A stretch of DNA of 64,000 nt from Bacillus sp. CECT 9360 (GCF_918741275.1 NZ_CAKKNA010000007.1:1-64000), one strand, 5' to 3'. Shown: positions 15,291 to 24,058, counted from the stretch's first letter. Numbers and translations are program-made. The notes: generated by a model from the sequence alone, not told the origin.

Positions 15291-17213
15291 ATGGCAAATA
15301 AAATATATGAAGCGGAAACCTTGCTTTCGACAATGGAAGAGCGGGTTCAACAGTATAATGATTTAAAGGACCAACTAACTGGTTTGAAAAAAGAATTTAC
15401 GAATATTGTAAACCTCGATGATAGTTTCCAGGGCCAGGGGGCTGAAGCGGTCAAAGGCTTTTTTCAGGCGCAGATTGAAGTAGTTGACGCCTGGATTCGT
15501 CTGATAGACCGGAATGTAGCCTTCTTTAACGGCATCCCGGGTTCTGCGTCAGATTTATCATTATCAGGAGATACTGTAGTCCAAGTTCCTTTTCTAGAAG
15601 ATGAACTGCCCAATGCATACCAAAGAGCCAATAACATCGTAACGGCCCAGCAGGATGATCTGCAGAAAATCTTCAATACCATCGACGATTTAGTGCCACT
15701 GAATGTTTTTTCAAGAGAAGCCTTTGACGAGCACATTGACCGGGCGGAAAAGAAACGAAAAGAGACAATTGAAAAAGTAAACACATTCGACCAAGAATTG
15801 AAAAGTGAATACGAATCCTCGGAAAACGAAGAAATCTTCCTCAATGTACTGTTCAGCAATCTGCTCGAATCAAGCAGTAAAGGCGGCACCGTTTCCCCGT
15901 TATATTTCGATGTGCATTCCTACAAAAGCAGCGAGGTTTACAAACTCACAGAAGAAGCCAATCAACAAACAAAGGATTACCTGACCTTCAAGAAAGACCA
16001 GGGAGAAGCTCGGCGCATCGAAAAAGAAATGGAAGAGCTTGAAAACCGGCCATGGTATGAGAAAACATGGGACACCGTGGCAACTTTTACCGGGGAAGTC
16101 ACCGGATATTATGATTTTAAGAGATCTACAGAGGGAGTGGACCCTGTCACGGGCCGAAAACTTTCAACAGCTGAGCGCGTGACAGCAGGTGCCATGGCCG
16201 CAGCCGGTTTTATTCCGATCGTTGGCTGGGCAGGAAGAGCCTTCAAAGGCGGCAGAGCCATTTACAGCACAGCCAAAGGATTTAACGCAGCCAGCCATGC
16301 GCTGGATGCCTACAAAAATGCGAGATCCTTCAGCGTCCTCCAGCAAACGGAAATGGGCATCTACGGACTAGTCGCAGCCAATGGACTGAGCGAGGCAGCT
16401 ACCGGCAAGGACATGTTCGGCAATACACTAACGGAAGAACAGCGGCAAAACAGCCTGCTTCAGGCACTAGGGATTGGTGGCGTTGCGGGAACAGCTCGTT
16501 TCTTGGATCATCGTGCATCAAAAGGAGTAATATTACCGTACAGCAATCAAAATGCACAAAAAGTGGTAGAGCAGGGCAAGCAAACTATTTCAAACCTTGG
16601 AAATAGAATTGGGCAGATTCAAATGCCGGTAAAAATCCGTGTACAATCCGTAAGTTCAGAAACAGGCATTAAGGTTAATGTATATGGGGTTGAAAAGAAA
16701 TCTATCAGTGAAATGGTACAGCGGTCTTCTAACAACAGTGTTAATACTAAAGATAATAGTAAGCAATCTGTTAATAATGAATTGACTATGAGTACTAAGA
16801 GTAAGGATAATCACGGTTCCCCATATACTGGAGTTAAAGAAGCTTCCCAATTTTTAATATCTGAAGGGGTACCACGTCGATTTAGGAAGCAAATTTTGGA
16901 GTCATTTGATATTCGGACAATAAAGATGGCTGTTGCAGATCAAAATACTTATGGTTTAAGGTTCTATGACAATGTAAACGCTAGTGCAAAAGGAAGATAT
17001 TTGTTTGAAACTTTTACACATCAAACCAATCGTAGAAATTTGGCATTACCTCCTGAATGGAATGGTATGACGGGAATTCAGCAGTGGAAAATTAGACCAG
17101 ATACTACTATTATCAAGGGAGACGCTGGACCACAATTTGAACAAGGTAATCAATATATTGGAGGTAGTGAGCAATGGTATATAAACAACTTGGAAGATCT
17201 GATAAAACCCTGA
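15291..17213 (+). CDS. LXG polymorphic toxin, type VII secretion substrate (full-length)
   Basis: Modular antibacterial toxin of 640 residues. Residues 1 to about 200 form the LXG export domain (FQGQGAEAVKGFF segment). Residues about 245-405 are the conserved pretoxin region (ENRPWYEKTWDTVATFTGE, then GAMAAAGFIPIVGWAGRAFK), which also occurs twice downstream. After a variable linker, residues about 510-640 form the toxin tip, with TYGLRFYD, GRYLFETF, NLALPPEWNGMTGIQQWKIR and GGSEQWYI. I do not recognise the tip's activity with confidence; its conserved Arg, Tyr and Gly pattern is compatible with an ADP-ribosyltransferase or other NAD-acting fold, which is a guess. The immunity gene overlaps its end by 40 bases. 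Confidence 0.85.
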   Translation: MANKIYEAETLLSTMEERVQQYNDLKDQLTGLKKEFTNIVNLDDSFQGQGAEAVKGFFQAQIEVVDAWIRLIDRNVAFFNGIPGSASDLSLSGDTVVQVPFLEDELPNAYQRANNIVTAQQDDLQKIFNTIDDLVPLNVFSREAFDEHIDRAEKKRKETIEKVNTFDQELKSEYESSENEEIFLNVLFSNLLESSSKGGTVSPLYFDVHSYKSSEVYKLTEEANQQTKDYLTFKKDQGEARRIEKEMEELENRPWYEKTWDTVATFTGEVTGYYDFKRSTEGVDPVTGRKLSTAERVTAGAMAAAGFIPIVGWAGRAFKGGRAIYSTAKGFNAASHALDAYKNARSFSVLQQTEMGIYGLVAANGLSEAATGKDMFGNTLTEEQRQNSLLQALGIGGVAGTARFLDHRASKGVILPYSNQNAQKVVEQGKQTISNLGNRIGQIQMPVKIRVQSVSSETGIKVNVYGVEKKSISEMVQRSSNNSVNTKDNSKQSVNNELTMSTKSKDNHGSPYTGVKEASQFLISEGVPRRFRKQILESFDIRTIKMAVADQNTYGLRFYDNVNASAKGRYLFETFTHQTNRRNLALPPEWNGMTGIQQWKIRPDTTIIKGDAGPQFEQGNQYIGGSEQWYINNLEDLIKP

Positions 17214-17470
17214 AATTTATAACACTAGCAAATAAAACAATAAAAGAAATAGAAAAAGAGATAATTGCGTATCAAAATAATAATGGAAAAGATGGGAATT
17301 TACCTCAATTAGAAAAAATACTACTAGAAGTTAAACAAATGCTGGACTTACAATCTCCGAAGAGATACATGCCGTCATATCCTAGAACAATCGTTGACTC
17401 ATGGGACTATAAAAGTATATTAGGAAATATGTTACTAGAATTGAATGATTTATATAAGAATTTAGATTGA
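17174..17470 (+). CDS. Probable immunity protein of the first LXG toxin
   Basis: Small cytoplasmic protein of 98 residues with no signal peptide, helical, ending in YMPSYPRTIVDSWDYKSIL. GGAGGT stands 10 bases before the ATG, inside the toxin's last codons, and the 40-base overlap in another frame gives tight co-expression. Position directly after the toxin tip is the evidence for an immunity role. Base use is AT-rich, like the toxin tip and unlike the pretoxin part, which fits exchange of tip and immunity as one cassette. Confidence 0.7.
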   Translation: MVYKQLGRSDKTLKFITLANKTIKEIEKEIIAYQNNNGKDGNLPQLEKILLEVKQMLDLQSPKRYMPSYPRTIVDSWDYKSILGNMLLELNDLYKNLD

Positions 17471-17526
17471 ACTTCTAACTTTAAGAAATATATGAGGTTC
17501 GAAAATTAACAATAAGCTGTATAAAT

Positions 17527-17616
17527 GTGGGTTTGAAATCGGCAGGCAGCGGATTTGAAAATCAAGAAGTGCTGCCAAGTCGGAAGCCATATGCTCCTGG
17601 TAAACTGCAGAAATAA
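17527..17616 (+). pseudogene. Orphan fragment of a polymorphic-toxin linker or tip
   Basis: An open stretch reads KSAGSGFENQEVLPSRK, then PYAPGKLQK and a stop, with no start and a TGA upstream. The LPSRKPYAPGKL-type wording is common at the junction or end of exchanged toxin tips in Bacillus. It directly precedes a small immunity-like gene, so it is probably what remains of another toxin-tip and immunity cassette. Confidence 0.5.
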
Positions 17617-17640
17617 ACTGATTAATATGGAGTGATTGTA

Positions 17641-17850
17641 ATGAATAATTCAGAAGAAAAAAATGAGCAAAATGTTACCGATGAACTAATATCAGCTGTT
17701 GTAAAGCATGTAAGGGCCCACAATGATGTCATTATTTTTGAAGACGGCGGAGTCTTGCGGTATTACACAAAAGAAGAGGTTGAAAGTCACAATCAGTTAC
17801 TAGCATCCGGCACAATTACGCTGACCAACAAAAATTATGATACGGAGTGA
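17641..17850 (+). CDS. Small cytoplasmic protein in the toxin locus, possible orphan immunity protein
   Basis: 69 residues, acidic, no membrane segment. The start is ATG 17641 behind GGAGTGAT. It follows a toxin-tip fragment and fits an orphan immunity gene. A decayed second copy of its opening lies immediately after it (17848-17880), where GAGTGAT, AATAA and TCAGAAGAAAAA recur but the start codon has become ACG. I do not recognise a family. Confidence 0.55.
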   Translation: MNNSEEKNEQNVTDELISAVVKHVRAHNDVIIFEDGGVLRYYTKEEVESHNQLLASGTITLTNKNYDTE

Positions 17851-18140
17851 TAATAACGAATAAATCAGAAGAAAAAGTAATGGATCTCTTTGAACCCCAC
17901 TTATCATATTGAGGAACAAGATTATTCGGTTGGTGTTGTTCTTCATTAAATCTATTAGTAACCGATATAGAGTGAAATATTAACGAATCAGGTGGTGTTC
18001 CTACTATGAAATTCATTGTTTTATTAATCGTATCCCTATTAATCCTTCCTTTTACCAAAGCAGGTTTTCTTAGAGGCCGAGCAATAATAAATTAGATTAA
18101 TTAAGAAAAGACTTACTCTGTTAGGGGATAGTATAACCTA
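17848..18140 (+). other. Decayed repeat of the small gene and junction into the second toxin copy
   Basis: The first 35 bases repeat the ribosome site and first codons of the 17641 gene with a lost start. A 29-codon frame at 18006-18095 (MKFIVLLIVSLLILPFTKAG, then FLRGRAIIN) looks like a lone signal peptide behind AGGTGG; its reality is uncertain. Sequence identical to the first toxin gene begins abruptly at about 18142. Confidence 0.4.
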
Positions 18141-18141
18141 G

Positions 18142-19404
18142 TGAAAAGTGAATACGAATCCTCGGAAAACGAAGAAATCTTCCTCAATGTACTGTTCAGC
18201 AATCTGCTCGAATCAAGCAGAAAGGCGGCACTGTTTCCCCGTTATATTTCGATGTGCATTCCTACAAAAGCAGCGAGGTTTACAAACTCACAGAAGAAGC
18301 CAATCAACAAACAAAGGATTACCTGACCTTCAAGAAAGACCAGGGAGAAGCTCGGCGCATCGAAAAAGAAATGGAAGAGCTTGAAAACCGGCCATGGTAT
18401 GAGAAAACATGGGACACCGTGGCAACTTTTACCGGGGAAGTCACCGAATATTATGATTTTAAAAGATCTACAGAGGGAGTGGACCCTGTCACGGGCTGAA
18501 AACTTTCAACAGCTGAGCGCGTGACAGCAGGTGCCATGGCCGCAGCCGGTTTTATTCCGATCGTTGGCTTGGCATGCAGGGCCTTAGGCGGCAGAGCCAT
18601 TTACAGCACTACCAAAGGAATTAATGCGACCAGCCATGCGCTGGATGCCTACCGAACTCCTAAATCCTTCAGCATTCTCCAGCAGACTGAAATGGGGATA
18701 TATGGCCTGGTAGCCTCCAACGGTTTGAGCGAGGCCATGACAGGCAAGGACATGTTCGGCAATACACTAACGGAAGAACAGCGGCAAAACAGCCTGCTTC
18801 AGGCACTAGGGATTGGCGGGGCTGCGGGAGCGGCGAGGTATGTGGATCACTTGCAGGCGAAGAATGCGCCGTTTATGGTTAATAAACCGAAAGATATTTT
18901 GACAAAGAATAAAGTAGTTAAACAATGCTCTAAAGAAATTGTGATCCATCCCCAAAAATTAGCGGTGGAGGAAGTAATTCGTTATGTAATTAAGAAACAA
19001 GAATCTGTAGATTCAGATTTACTATTAAGTGGTTCGGCAATTAAGAAGGTTATGGAGAAAGTAGGCCCGGAAACTACCCGTAGAGATATTGAAAAATTTA
19101 AGAGTGATCTGGTAGAAGAATTAACAATTAAAAATAAAGATAAACTAACACCTTCCCAAAGGGCAAGGCTCTGGCAGGGTTCGAATCCATATTTTGGTTT
19201 AGATGAGTATGAAGATATTATCTTGAAAAAGGAGATGTTGTTTATACTGGCTATCCTTTTCCAACTGGTTATAGTTTTCCAAAAGAGGTACTGGATGATC
19301 CGAATGTTATTAAGTTAAGTAATTTTCAAATAGATGCTGCAGAAGTTCAAAGAATACAAAACAGCATAAGCCTTATTGAGGATAGTGATGGAGGTATTAG
19401 ATAA
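18142..19404 (+). pseudogene. Truncated, frameshifted second LXG toxin copy with its own tip
   Basis: Positions 18142 to about 18850 are nearly identical to 15799-16510 of the intact toxin, without its LXG domain. Three lesions break it: a one-base deletion near 18220 (GCAGTAAAGG became GCAGAAAGG), a CGA to TGA stop at 18497-18499, and a probable one-base deletion near 19231. If the last is restored, the tip continues as LKKGDVVYTGYPFPTGYSFP to a stop at 19402 that overlaps the next ATG. The tip (19150-19404, with SQRARLWQGSNPYFGLDEYE) differs wholly from the first toxin's tip. The next gene is its likely immunity gene. It is a silent cassette rather than a working toxin. Confidence 0.85.
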
Positions 19405-19826
19405 TGAATGATTTGAAGAGTGGATTATTAGATATTGCAGGAGTTTTAATAAATCCTAACTCAAAATTGAGTGATATTAAATCAAAATTACCTTTGGATA
19501 AGGTGAATATCATTAAAGTTGACCAAGAAAATGAATCAATCAGATTACTAGGCCCTGTCGAAATAGGTAATAAAGATTTTTATGTTGTATTAGCTTTTTT
19601 CAATAAAGGGATACGCAGAATTGAATTGAGAACTGCTGACCCGACCATAGACGAATGGGATTATAAATCGATGTTGGCTCAACATGGTGATTGGCTTGTG
19701 GAACAAATTGGACATCCTGAGGGGATTTTAGATGAGAATATTTTTCAATGGGGTAAGATTATACAATGGGATGATCCGAGAGCCCATGATGCCGGAATAA
19801 AGATTCTATACTTCCAGCATCAATAA
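19404..19826 (+). CDS. Probable immunity protein for the broken second toxin tip
   Basis: Cytoplasmic protein of 140 residues with no signal peptide. Its ATG overlaps the reconstructed toxin stop as TAATG. The frame is fully intact although the toxin before it is broken, which is expected if it still protects against siblings or neighbours that carry the same tip. The stretch EWDYKSMLAQHGDWLVEQI loosely recalls the DSWDYKSIL segment of the first immunity protein. Family not recognised. Confidence 0.65.
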   Translation: MNDLKSGLLDIAGVLINPNSKLSDIKSKLPLDKVNIIKVDQENESIRLLGPVEIGNKDFYVVLAFFNKGIRRIELRTADPTIDEWDYKSMLAQHGDWLVEQIGHPEGILDENIFQWGKIIQWDDPRAHDAGIKILYFQHQ

Positions 19827-20040
19827 TGAAAAATATGTAAATTAGTCATTAAAGACATCGAGACACAAATTGTAAAATAATTAGGAGTCTTATATTCTTA
19901 ATTAATAATGTAATTGAGCAAGTCACTTCCAAAAAAGTTAAAAATATGGGTTGCTCTAAGAAGAGTTTTTAATTCGTTAACTTATGGTTTTAATTATTTT
20001 CTAAATGGATATATGTACCTGAAGTATAAGATAAGTATGT

Positions 20041-20080
20041 AGAACCCCCAATCATTTTGTTAAATGGGGATTCTTTTTTT
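20041..20080 (+). terminator. Terminator between the second and third toxin cassettes
   Basis: AGAACCCCCAAT pairs imperfectly with ATGGGGATTCT, followed by T8. It isolates the third cassette from upstream transcription. Confidence 0.65.
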
Positions 20081-20118
20081 TGTTACTATAAGTTACCAAT
20101 TAAACCCTTTACTTTGTA

Positions 20119-21285
20119 AAGGAAATGAAAGAGCTTGAAAACCGGCCATGGTATGAGAAAACATGGGACACCGTGGCAACCTTTACCGGGGAAGTCACGG
20201 GATTAAGAGATCTACAGAGGGAGTGGACCCTGTCACGGGCCGAAAACTTTCAACAGCTGAGCGCGTACACAGCAGGTGCCATGGCCGCAGCCGGTTTTAT
20301 TCCGATCGTTGGCTGGGCATGCAGGGCCTTTAAAGGTGGCAGAGCCATTTACAGCACTACCAAAGGAATTAATGCGACCAGCCATGCGCTGGATGCCTAC
20401 CGAACTCCTAAATCCTTCAGCATTCTCCAGCAGACTGAAATGGGGATATATGGCCTGGTAGCCTCCAACGGTTTGAGCGAGGCCATGACAGGCAAGGACA
20501 TGTTCGGCAATACACTAACGGAAGAACAGCGGCAAAACAGACTGCTTCAGGCACTAGGGATTGGCGGGATTGCGGGAGCTGCGAGGTATGTGGATCACTT
20601 GCAGGCGAAGAATGCGCCGTTTATGGTGGATAAGCAAAAAGAAACATTAGATACTAAGGGTACTAATGGGGCCGCAGACGATATTTTGAGAAATACAAAA
20701 TGTACCAAATCGGATTTGCATGGATATCTGAAAAATATTGATGAAAAACGAGCAGATGAATACTTGAAAACAGGAAATTGGCCTGGAGAGATTCAAGTAC
20801 CTAAAGATCCGAGTGTATTAAAGCCTAATGGTAAAATAGATTGGTCACAGGTTCCACATGATGGATTTAGGCTTGATGAGACTGGATATCCAATTAAAGA
20901 ACCATATATTCCAAAGGTTGGAGAAGTAATTGATAGATATGGCCCTACTGAGGGGAGATTTACTTCACCGGTTATTGATGGAAAGCCATATACGTATGAA
21001 CAGCGCTCTTTACCTTATCTCGAAGATACCTCAAAATATCATCAATATAAGATTACGGGCGACTTTAGTAAGATGGAGTCGTATATAAAAAATTGTCCTA
21101 ACAAAGACTTAATAGCTGCGATTGATGGTTATATGAAAAAATATTCCTTAACATTTGATGATATAGTTATTCAGAAAGGGGATATCGCTTCAGGTTTTGG
21201 AACAGCAGGTGGAGGTATTCAATATCAATTGCCATTACCAGCAAAGCTTTTAGAGGATTTGGGTTTGATAAAAATCTTGTTCTAG
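20119..21285 (+). CDS. Orphan pretoxin-TNT toxin cassette, third copy, lacks the LXG domain
   Basis: An open frame of 386 codons from ATG 20125. Residues 1-26 and 49-165 repeat the pretoxin region of the full toxin. Residues 27-48 are out of frame: a 10-base deletion near 20199 and a one-base insertion near 20266 restore the frame between them. Residues about 240-386 are a TNT domain (DUF4237 type): DRYG (270-273), GRFTSP, RSLPY (294-298), YHQY (305-308) and GGGIQY (362-367) before a Leu-rich end. TNT domains hydrolyse NAD+. There is no LXG domain, and the ATG is an internal codon of the parent with a poor ribosome site, so the product is probably not exported. Confidence 0.8.
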   Translation, partial: KEMKELENRPWYEKTWDTVATFTGEVTGLRDLQREWTLSRAENFQQLSAYTAGAMAAAGFIPIVGWACRAFKGGRAIYSTTKGINATSHALDAYRTPKSFSILQQTEMGIYGLVASNGLSEAMTGKDMFGNTLTEEQRQNRLLQALGIGGIAGAARYVDHLQAKNAPFMVDKQKETLDTKGTNGAADDILRNTKCTKSDLHGYLKNIDEKRADEYLKTGNWPGEIQVPKDPSVLKPNGKIDWSQVPHDGFRLDETGYPIKEPYIPKVGEVIDRYGPTEGRFTSPVIDGKPYTYEQRSLPYLEDTSKYHQYKITGDFSKMESYIKNCPNKDLIAAIDGYMKKYSLTFDDIVIQKGDIASGFGTAGGGIQYQLPLPAKLLEDLGLIKILF

Positions 21286-21300
21286 GTTAGGAGAAATAGT

Positions 21301-21558
21301 ATGAATAACGATGAAGCTAAGAAAATAATTAATAATGAAGAATTAGAAAATTATTGTTTTTTTTGTAACGAGACTTCCAATGAAGGTGAAGTAGTAATTG
21401 AAAAAGATGGTCATGAGTGGAAGGTATACACAAACAACGAGAGGGCAACAAAAACAGGGGAGAAAACATACAAAGAAGAAAGTGAAGCTTTACATGATTT
21501 TATCGAAAGACTAAGAGGAGACAAAGCAATGAGAAAGTACCTTAAAAAAGTATTGTAG
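21301..21558 (+). CDS. Probable immunity protein for the TNT cassette (Imm59-like)
   Basis: 85 residues, cytoplasmic and charged. GEVVIEKDGHEWKVYTNNER followed by a C-terminal SEALHDFIERLRGDKAMRKY resembles the Imm59 group as I remember it. AGGAGAAATAGT precedes the ATG, 15 bases after the toxin stop. It has its own good ribosome site although the toxin does not, which fits a retained protective gene. Confidence 0.6.
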   Translation: MNNDEAKKIINNEELENYCFFCNETSNEGEVVIEKDGHEWKVYTNNERATKTGEKTYKEESEALHDFIERLRGDKAMRKYLKKVL

Positions 21559-22308
21559 ATAAAATTTAAATTTACTTTTGAAACAAAAAATAACTGCGTT
21601 TGATCCTACAGGAAAATTAATTTGTTTTGATTATAAAATCATAAAGTTGACATAAATATAGTTATCTGAGAGCATGAAGATGCAGTGGGAAGAGAAATGC
21701 TAATGCGGAGGAAGGTCTTTATCCAATGCTCTGTTAGTGATATATAATTTATGGTCAGATGTTTGAAAAATCGATAGATAAAAGTTTGGGAAAAACCCCT
21801 ATTTTTTAAACAATCAAGAGAGACTTAAAAGATTATATATCGGTAGTGATTCGGTTGAATGAAAATATTGTAAAGTTAAAAATCTACTATTTATTATCAC
21901 AAAGAAAATATGCAAAATTGTAAATGAAAAGTTATGGGGAAACCCGGGTCAGTTCACAATGGTGGGCTGACTTTTTGTATGGGGATAAATTACATAGTAT
22001 ACAGAAAAAATAAAATCTTTCGGTTTATCGTAACAGTCGAAATATAAATGTAATGAGCCTATAACAGGAATGAAAAAATCAGATGATATACTTCGCTTAG
22101 TGTCAAAAATAGGTTTAACTGTTAATTGTTTTTTACTTAAGTCATTCAGACACGTTTTGAGAGATTAATAACAGCGCAGAAATTGCATTTTCATAGATAC
22201 CAAATAGTTTGTCAGAAGTAAAAATTAATCATTGTCGAATTCCTGTATTATGATCAATTGCTAGAGATGCAGAGTTCAGACTTGGGAAGAAAGCAGGGGA
22301 ATAAAAAA
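21559..22308 (+). other. Intergenic region after the toxin island
   Basis: About 750 bases without a supported gene. GTCAGTTCAC and GTGGGCTGAC (21949-21972) form a wobble-containing hairpin followed by TTTTTG, a likely terminator. A possible WalR box lies at 22049. I looked for the c-di-AMP (ydaO) riboswitch sometimes found before such hydrolases and saw none. Confidence 0.5.
22049..22065 (+). promoter_or_regulatory. Candidate WalR box before the CwlO-like gene
   Basis: TGTAAT, GAGCC, TATAAC fits TGTWAH-N5-TGTWAH with one mismatch. B. subtilis cwlO (yvcE) belongs to the WalRK regulon, which makes the site plausible, but it lies 244 bases before the gene. Confidence 0.3.
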
Positions 22309-23439
22309 TTGTTAAGAAAAAAATTGATTGCATTGAATATGATTGTTGTACTTGGATTGGGAGGTTTTTTTGCTATTCCGGCTGTTCAGGCTGAAACTAG
22401 TAAAACTGGAGTAGAGGAACAACGTGAGGGAATCCAGGGAGATATTAAAGGTGCCGATGAAGAAATTTCTAATCTTCGAGAGAAACAAGCTGCTCTTAAT
22501 GAGCAACTCGAACGAAGTGAACTTGCTATCAAAGATAATACACAAAAAATAGATGATACAAAAAAACAAATTGCTGATACAAAATCAGAGGTCGAAGAAT
22601 TCAATAGAGAAATACCTATAATAGAAGATAGAATTTCGAAGCGTAGTGAAGTGTTAAAAGAGCGCGCTCTTTCTTTCCAAGAGAGTGGTGGAGATGTAAG
22701 CTATCTTGAAGTGTTGCTTGGTTCTTCAAGCTTCAGGAACTTCGTTGACCGCGTAGGGGCCGTAGCAACTATTGTCGAAGCGGACCGTGAGATTCTCGAA
22801 CAGCATGAAGCTGATAAAGAGGAATTAAAAACAAAAAAAGCAGCGGTAGAAAAAAAGCTTGCTGATTTGAATGAATCCAGAGTGGAACTAGAAGGCATGA
22901 TGGCTCAAATCAAAGAGCAAGAAAACCAGGCAAAAACAATGAAGGAAGACCTAAATCAAGAGGAACAGCTTGCAGTTGCTTCTAAGGCTAATCTTCAAAA
23001 TAAGTACTCAAGCCTTGCAACATATGAAACGGTTGCCACAGACTCTAAAGGAAAAGGCAATAAATCTATTGTAGTAAGAGCTGGAAATAAATATATCGGG
23101 AATTCCGTATATGTGTTTGGAGGGGGAAGAACGGCGTCTGATATCGCAAACGGAAGATTTGACTGTTCCGGATTTGTTGCGTGGGCTTATTCCCAAGCAG
23201 GCATCAAGCTTCCGGCACATACTGATGCGCTTAAGAATTCAGGAAGCCAGATTTCCTACAGCCAAATTCAGCCTGGAGACCTCGTATTCTTTGATACGTA
23301 TAAACAAGATGGACATGTAGGCATCTATGTCGGGGGCGGAAAATTCATTGGTAGCCAGAGCTCTACAGGTGTGGCAATTGTAAACATGACGAGCGGTTAC
23401 TGGGCAGGCAAGTTTAACGGACGTGTTGTAAGGATTTAA
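22309..23439 (+). CDS. CwlO-like D,L-endopeptidase, NlpC/P60 peptidoglycan hydrolase
   Basis: Secreted cell-wall hydrolase of 376 residues that would cut the D-Glu to diamino-acid bond in stem peptides. The signal peptide ends near AVQA-ET. Residues about 30-250 are a long coiled coil of heptads, as in CwlO and PcsB, where it serves control by FtsEX. The NlpC/P60 domain holds the catalytic Cys in RFDCSGFVAWAYSQAG and His in DGHVGIYVGGGKFIG. I prefer TTG 22309 (AGGGGA upstream), which places the signal peptide at the N-terminus, to TTG 22258. Confidence 0.85.
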   Translation: MLRKKLIALNMIVVLGLGGFFAIPAVQAETSKTGVEEQREGIQGDIKGADEEISNLREKQAALNEQLERSELAIKDNTQKIDDTKKQIADTKSEVEEFNREIPIIEDRISKRSEVLKERALSFQESGGDVSYLEVLLGSSSFRNFVDRVGAVATIVEADREILEQHEADKEELKTKKAAVEKKLADLNESRVELEGMMAQIKEQENQAKTMKEDLNQEEQLAVASKANLQNKYSSLATYETVATDSKGKGNKSIVVRAGNKYIGNSVYVFGGGRTASDIANGRFDCSGFVAWAYSQAGIKLPAHTDALKNSGSQISYSQIQPGDLVFFDTYKQDGHVGIYVGGGKFIGSQSSTGVAIVNMTSGYWAGKFNGRVVRI

Positions 23440-23467
23440 TAGACTGATAGATAGATTGTGCAATTAA

Positions 23468-23490
23468 GGCAGGGGATTTTCCCCTGTCTT
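23468..23490 (+). terminator. Terminator after the hydrolase gene
   Basis: GGCAGGGGA and TCCCCTGTC pair around a short T loop, followed by TTCTTT. Confidence 0.5.
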
Positions 23491-23623
23491 CTTTCATGGT
23501 TGAATTTGTCAGAGATAAAAGTAATTAAAACGAAACCTTTGTCTTTTGATTCCGTATATAATAATATAGGAAACGGACTATGCCTTTCTATAAGAAAATT
23601 ACACAATGGAGGAATTACCTATA

Positions 23624-24058
23624 ATGATGAAGAAGTTATTAACAGCAATGCTTATGTTATCGATTGCTTTTACTCCGGTAGGAAGCTTTGTGTCTGACGG
23701 GACGGACAATGTCGCAAGCGCAAAATCATATAAATCGGGAAAGAGAAGCTTTAACACCAACCCATCAAGCCCGGCTCAGAACAATAAAGCTGAGTCTAAT
23801 TCCTTCACTAGAAAATCAAACAATACCAACAGTACTTTCAATAGAACTGGCGGCGGCTTAATGCGTGGCATTTTGTATGGCGGCATCGCCGGAATGCTTC
23901 TGGGTGGACTATTAGGTAATCTAGGTGCATTTGGTGGATTTATTGGTCTACTGATCAATGTACTGGCTGTTGTTGTGATTATCTCACTTGCCCGCAGAAT
24001 TTTCAGAATGCTGAAAAATAAACGCAGAGAACAAGATGATAACCCGTGGAAACGCTAA
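23624..24058 (+). CDS. Small exported membrane protein, Tim44-domain-like of Bacillus
   Basis: 144 residues. It has an N-terminal signal peptide, a Ser/Asn/Lys-rich low-complexity linker (about 35-70), a glycine-rich membrane segment (GGIAGMLLGGLLGNLGAFGG), a second hydrophobic helix and a basic tail. I recall this layout in Bacillus proteins labelled predicted import inner membrane translocase subunit Tim44-like; function is unknown. GGAGG precedes ATG 23624 (ATG 23627 is equally possible). The next gene starts inside its last codons. Confidence 0.7.
   Translation: MMKKLLTAMLMLSIAFTPVGSFVSDGTDNVASAKSYKSGKRSFNTNPSSPAQNNKAESNSFTRKSNNTNSTFNRTGGGLMRGILYGGIAGMLLGGLLGNLGAFGGFIGLLINVLAVVVIISLARRIFRMLKNKRREQDDNPWKR

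Noticed and set aside
18254..18499. Independent small gene within the second toxin copy
   Set aside because: It is part of the frameshifted copy of the LXG toxin, ending at a nonsense mutation; treated as one pseudogene.
21600..22250. c-di-AMP (ydaO) riboswitch before the CwlO-like gene
   Set aside because: Such elements precede some wall hydrolases, but none of the conserved cores could be found here.
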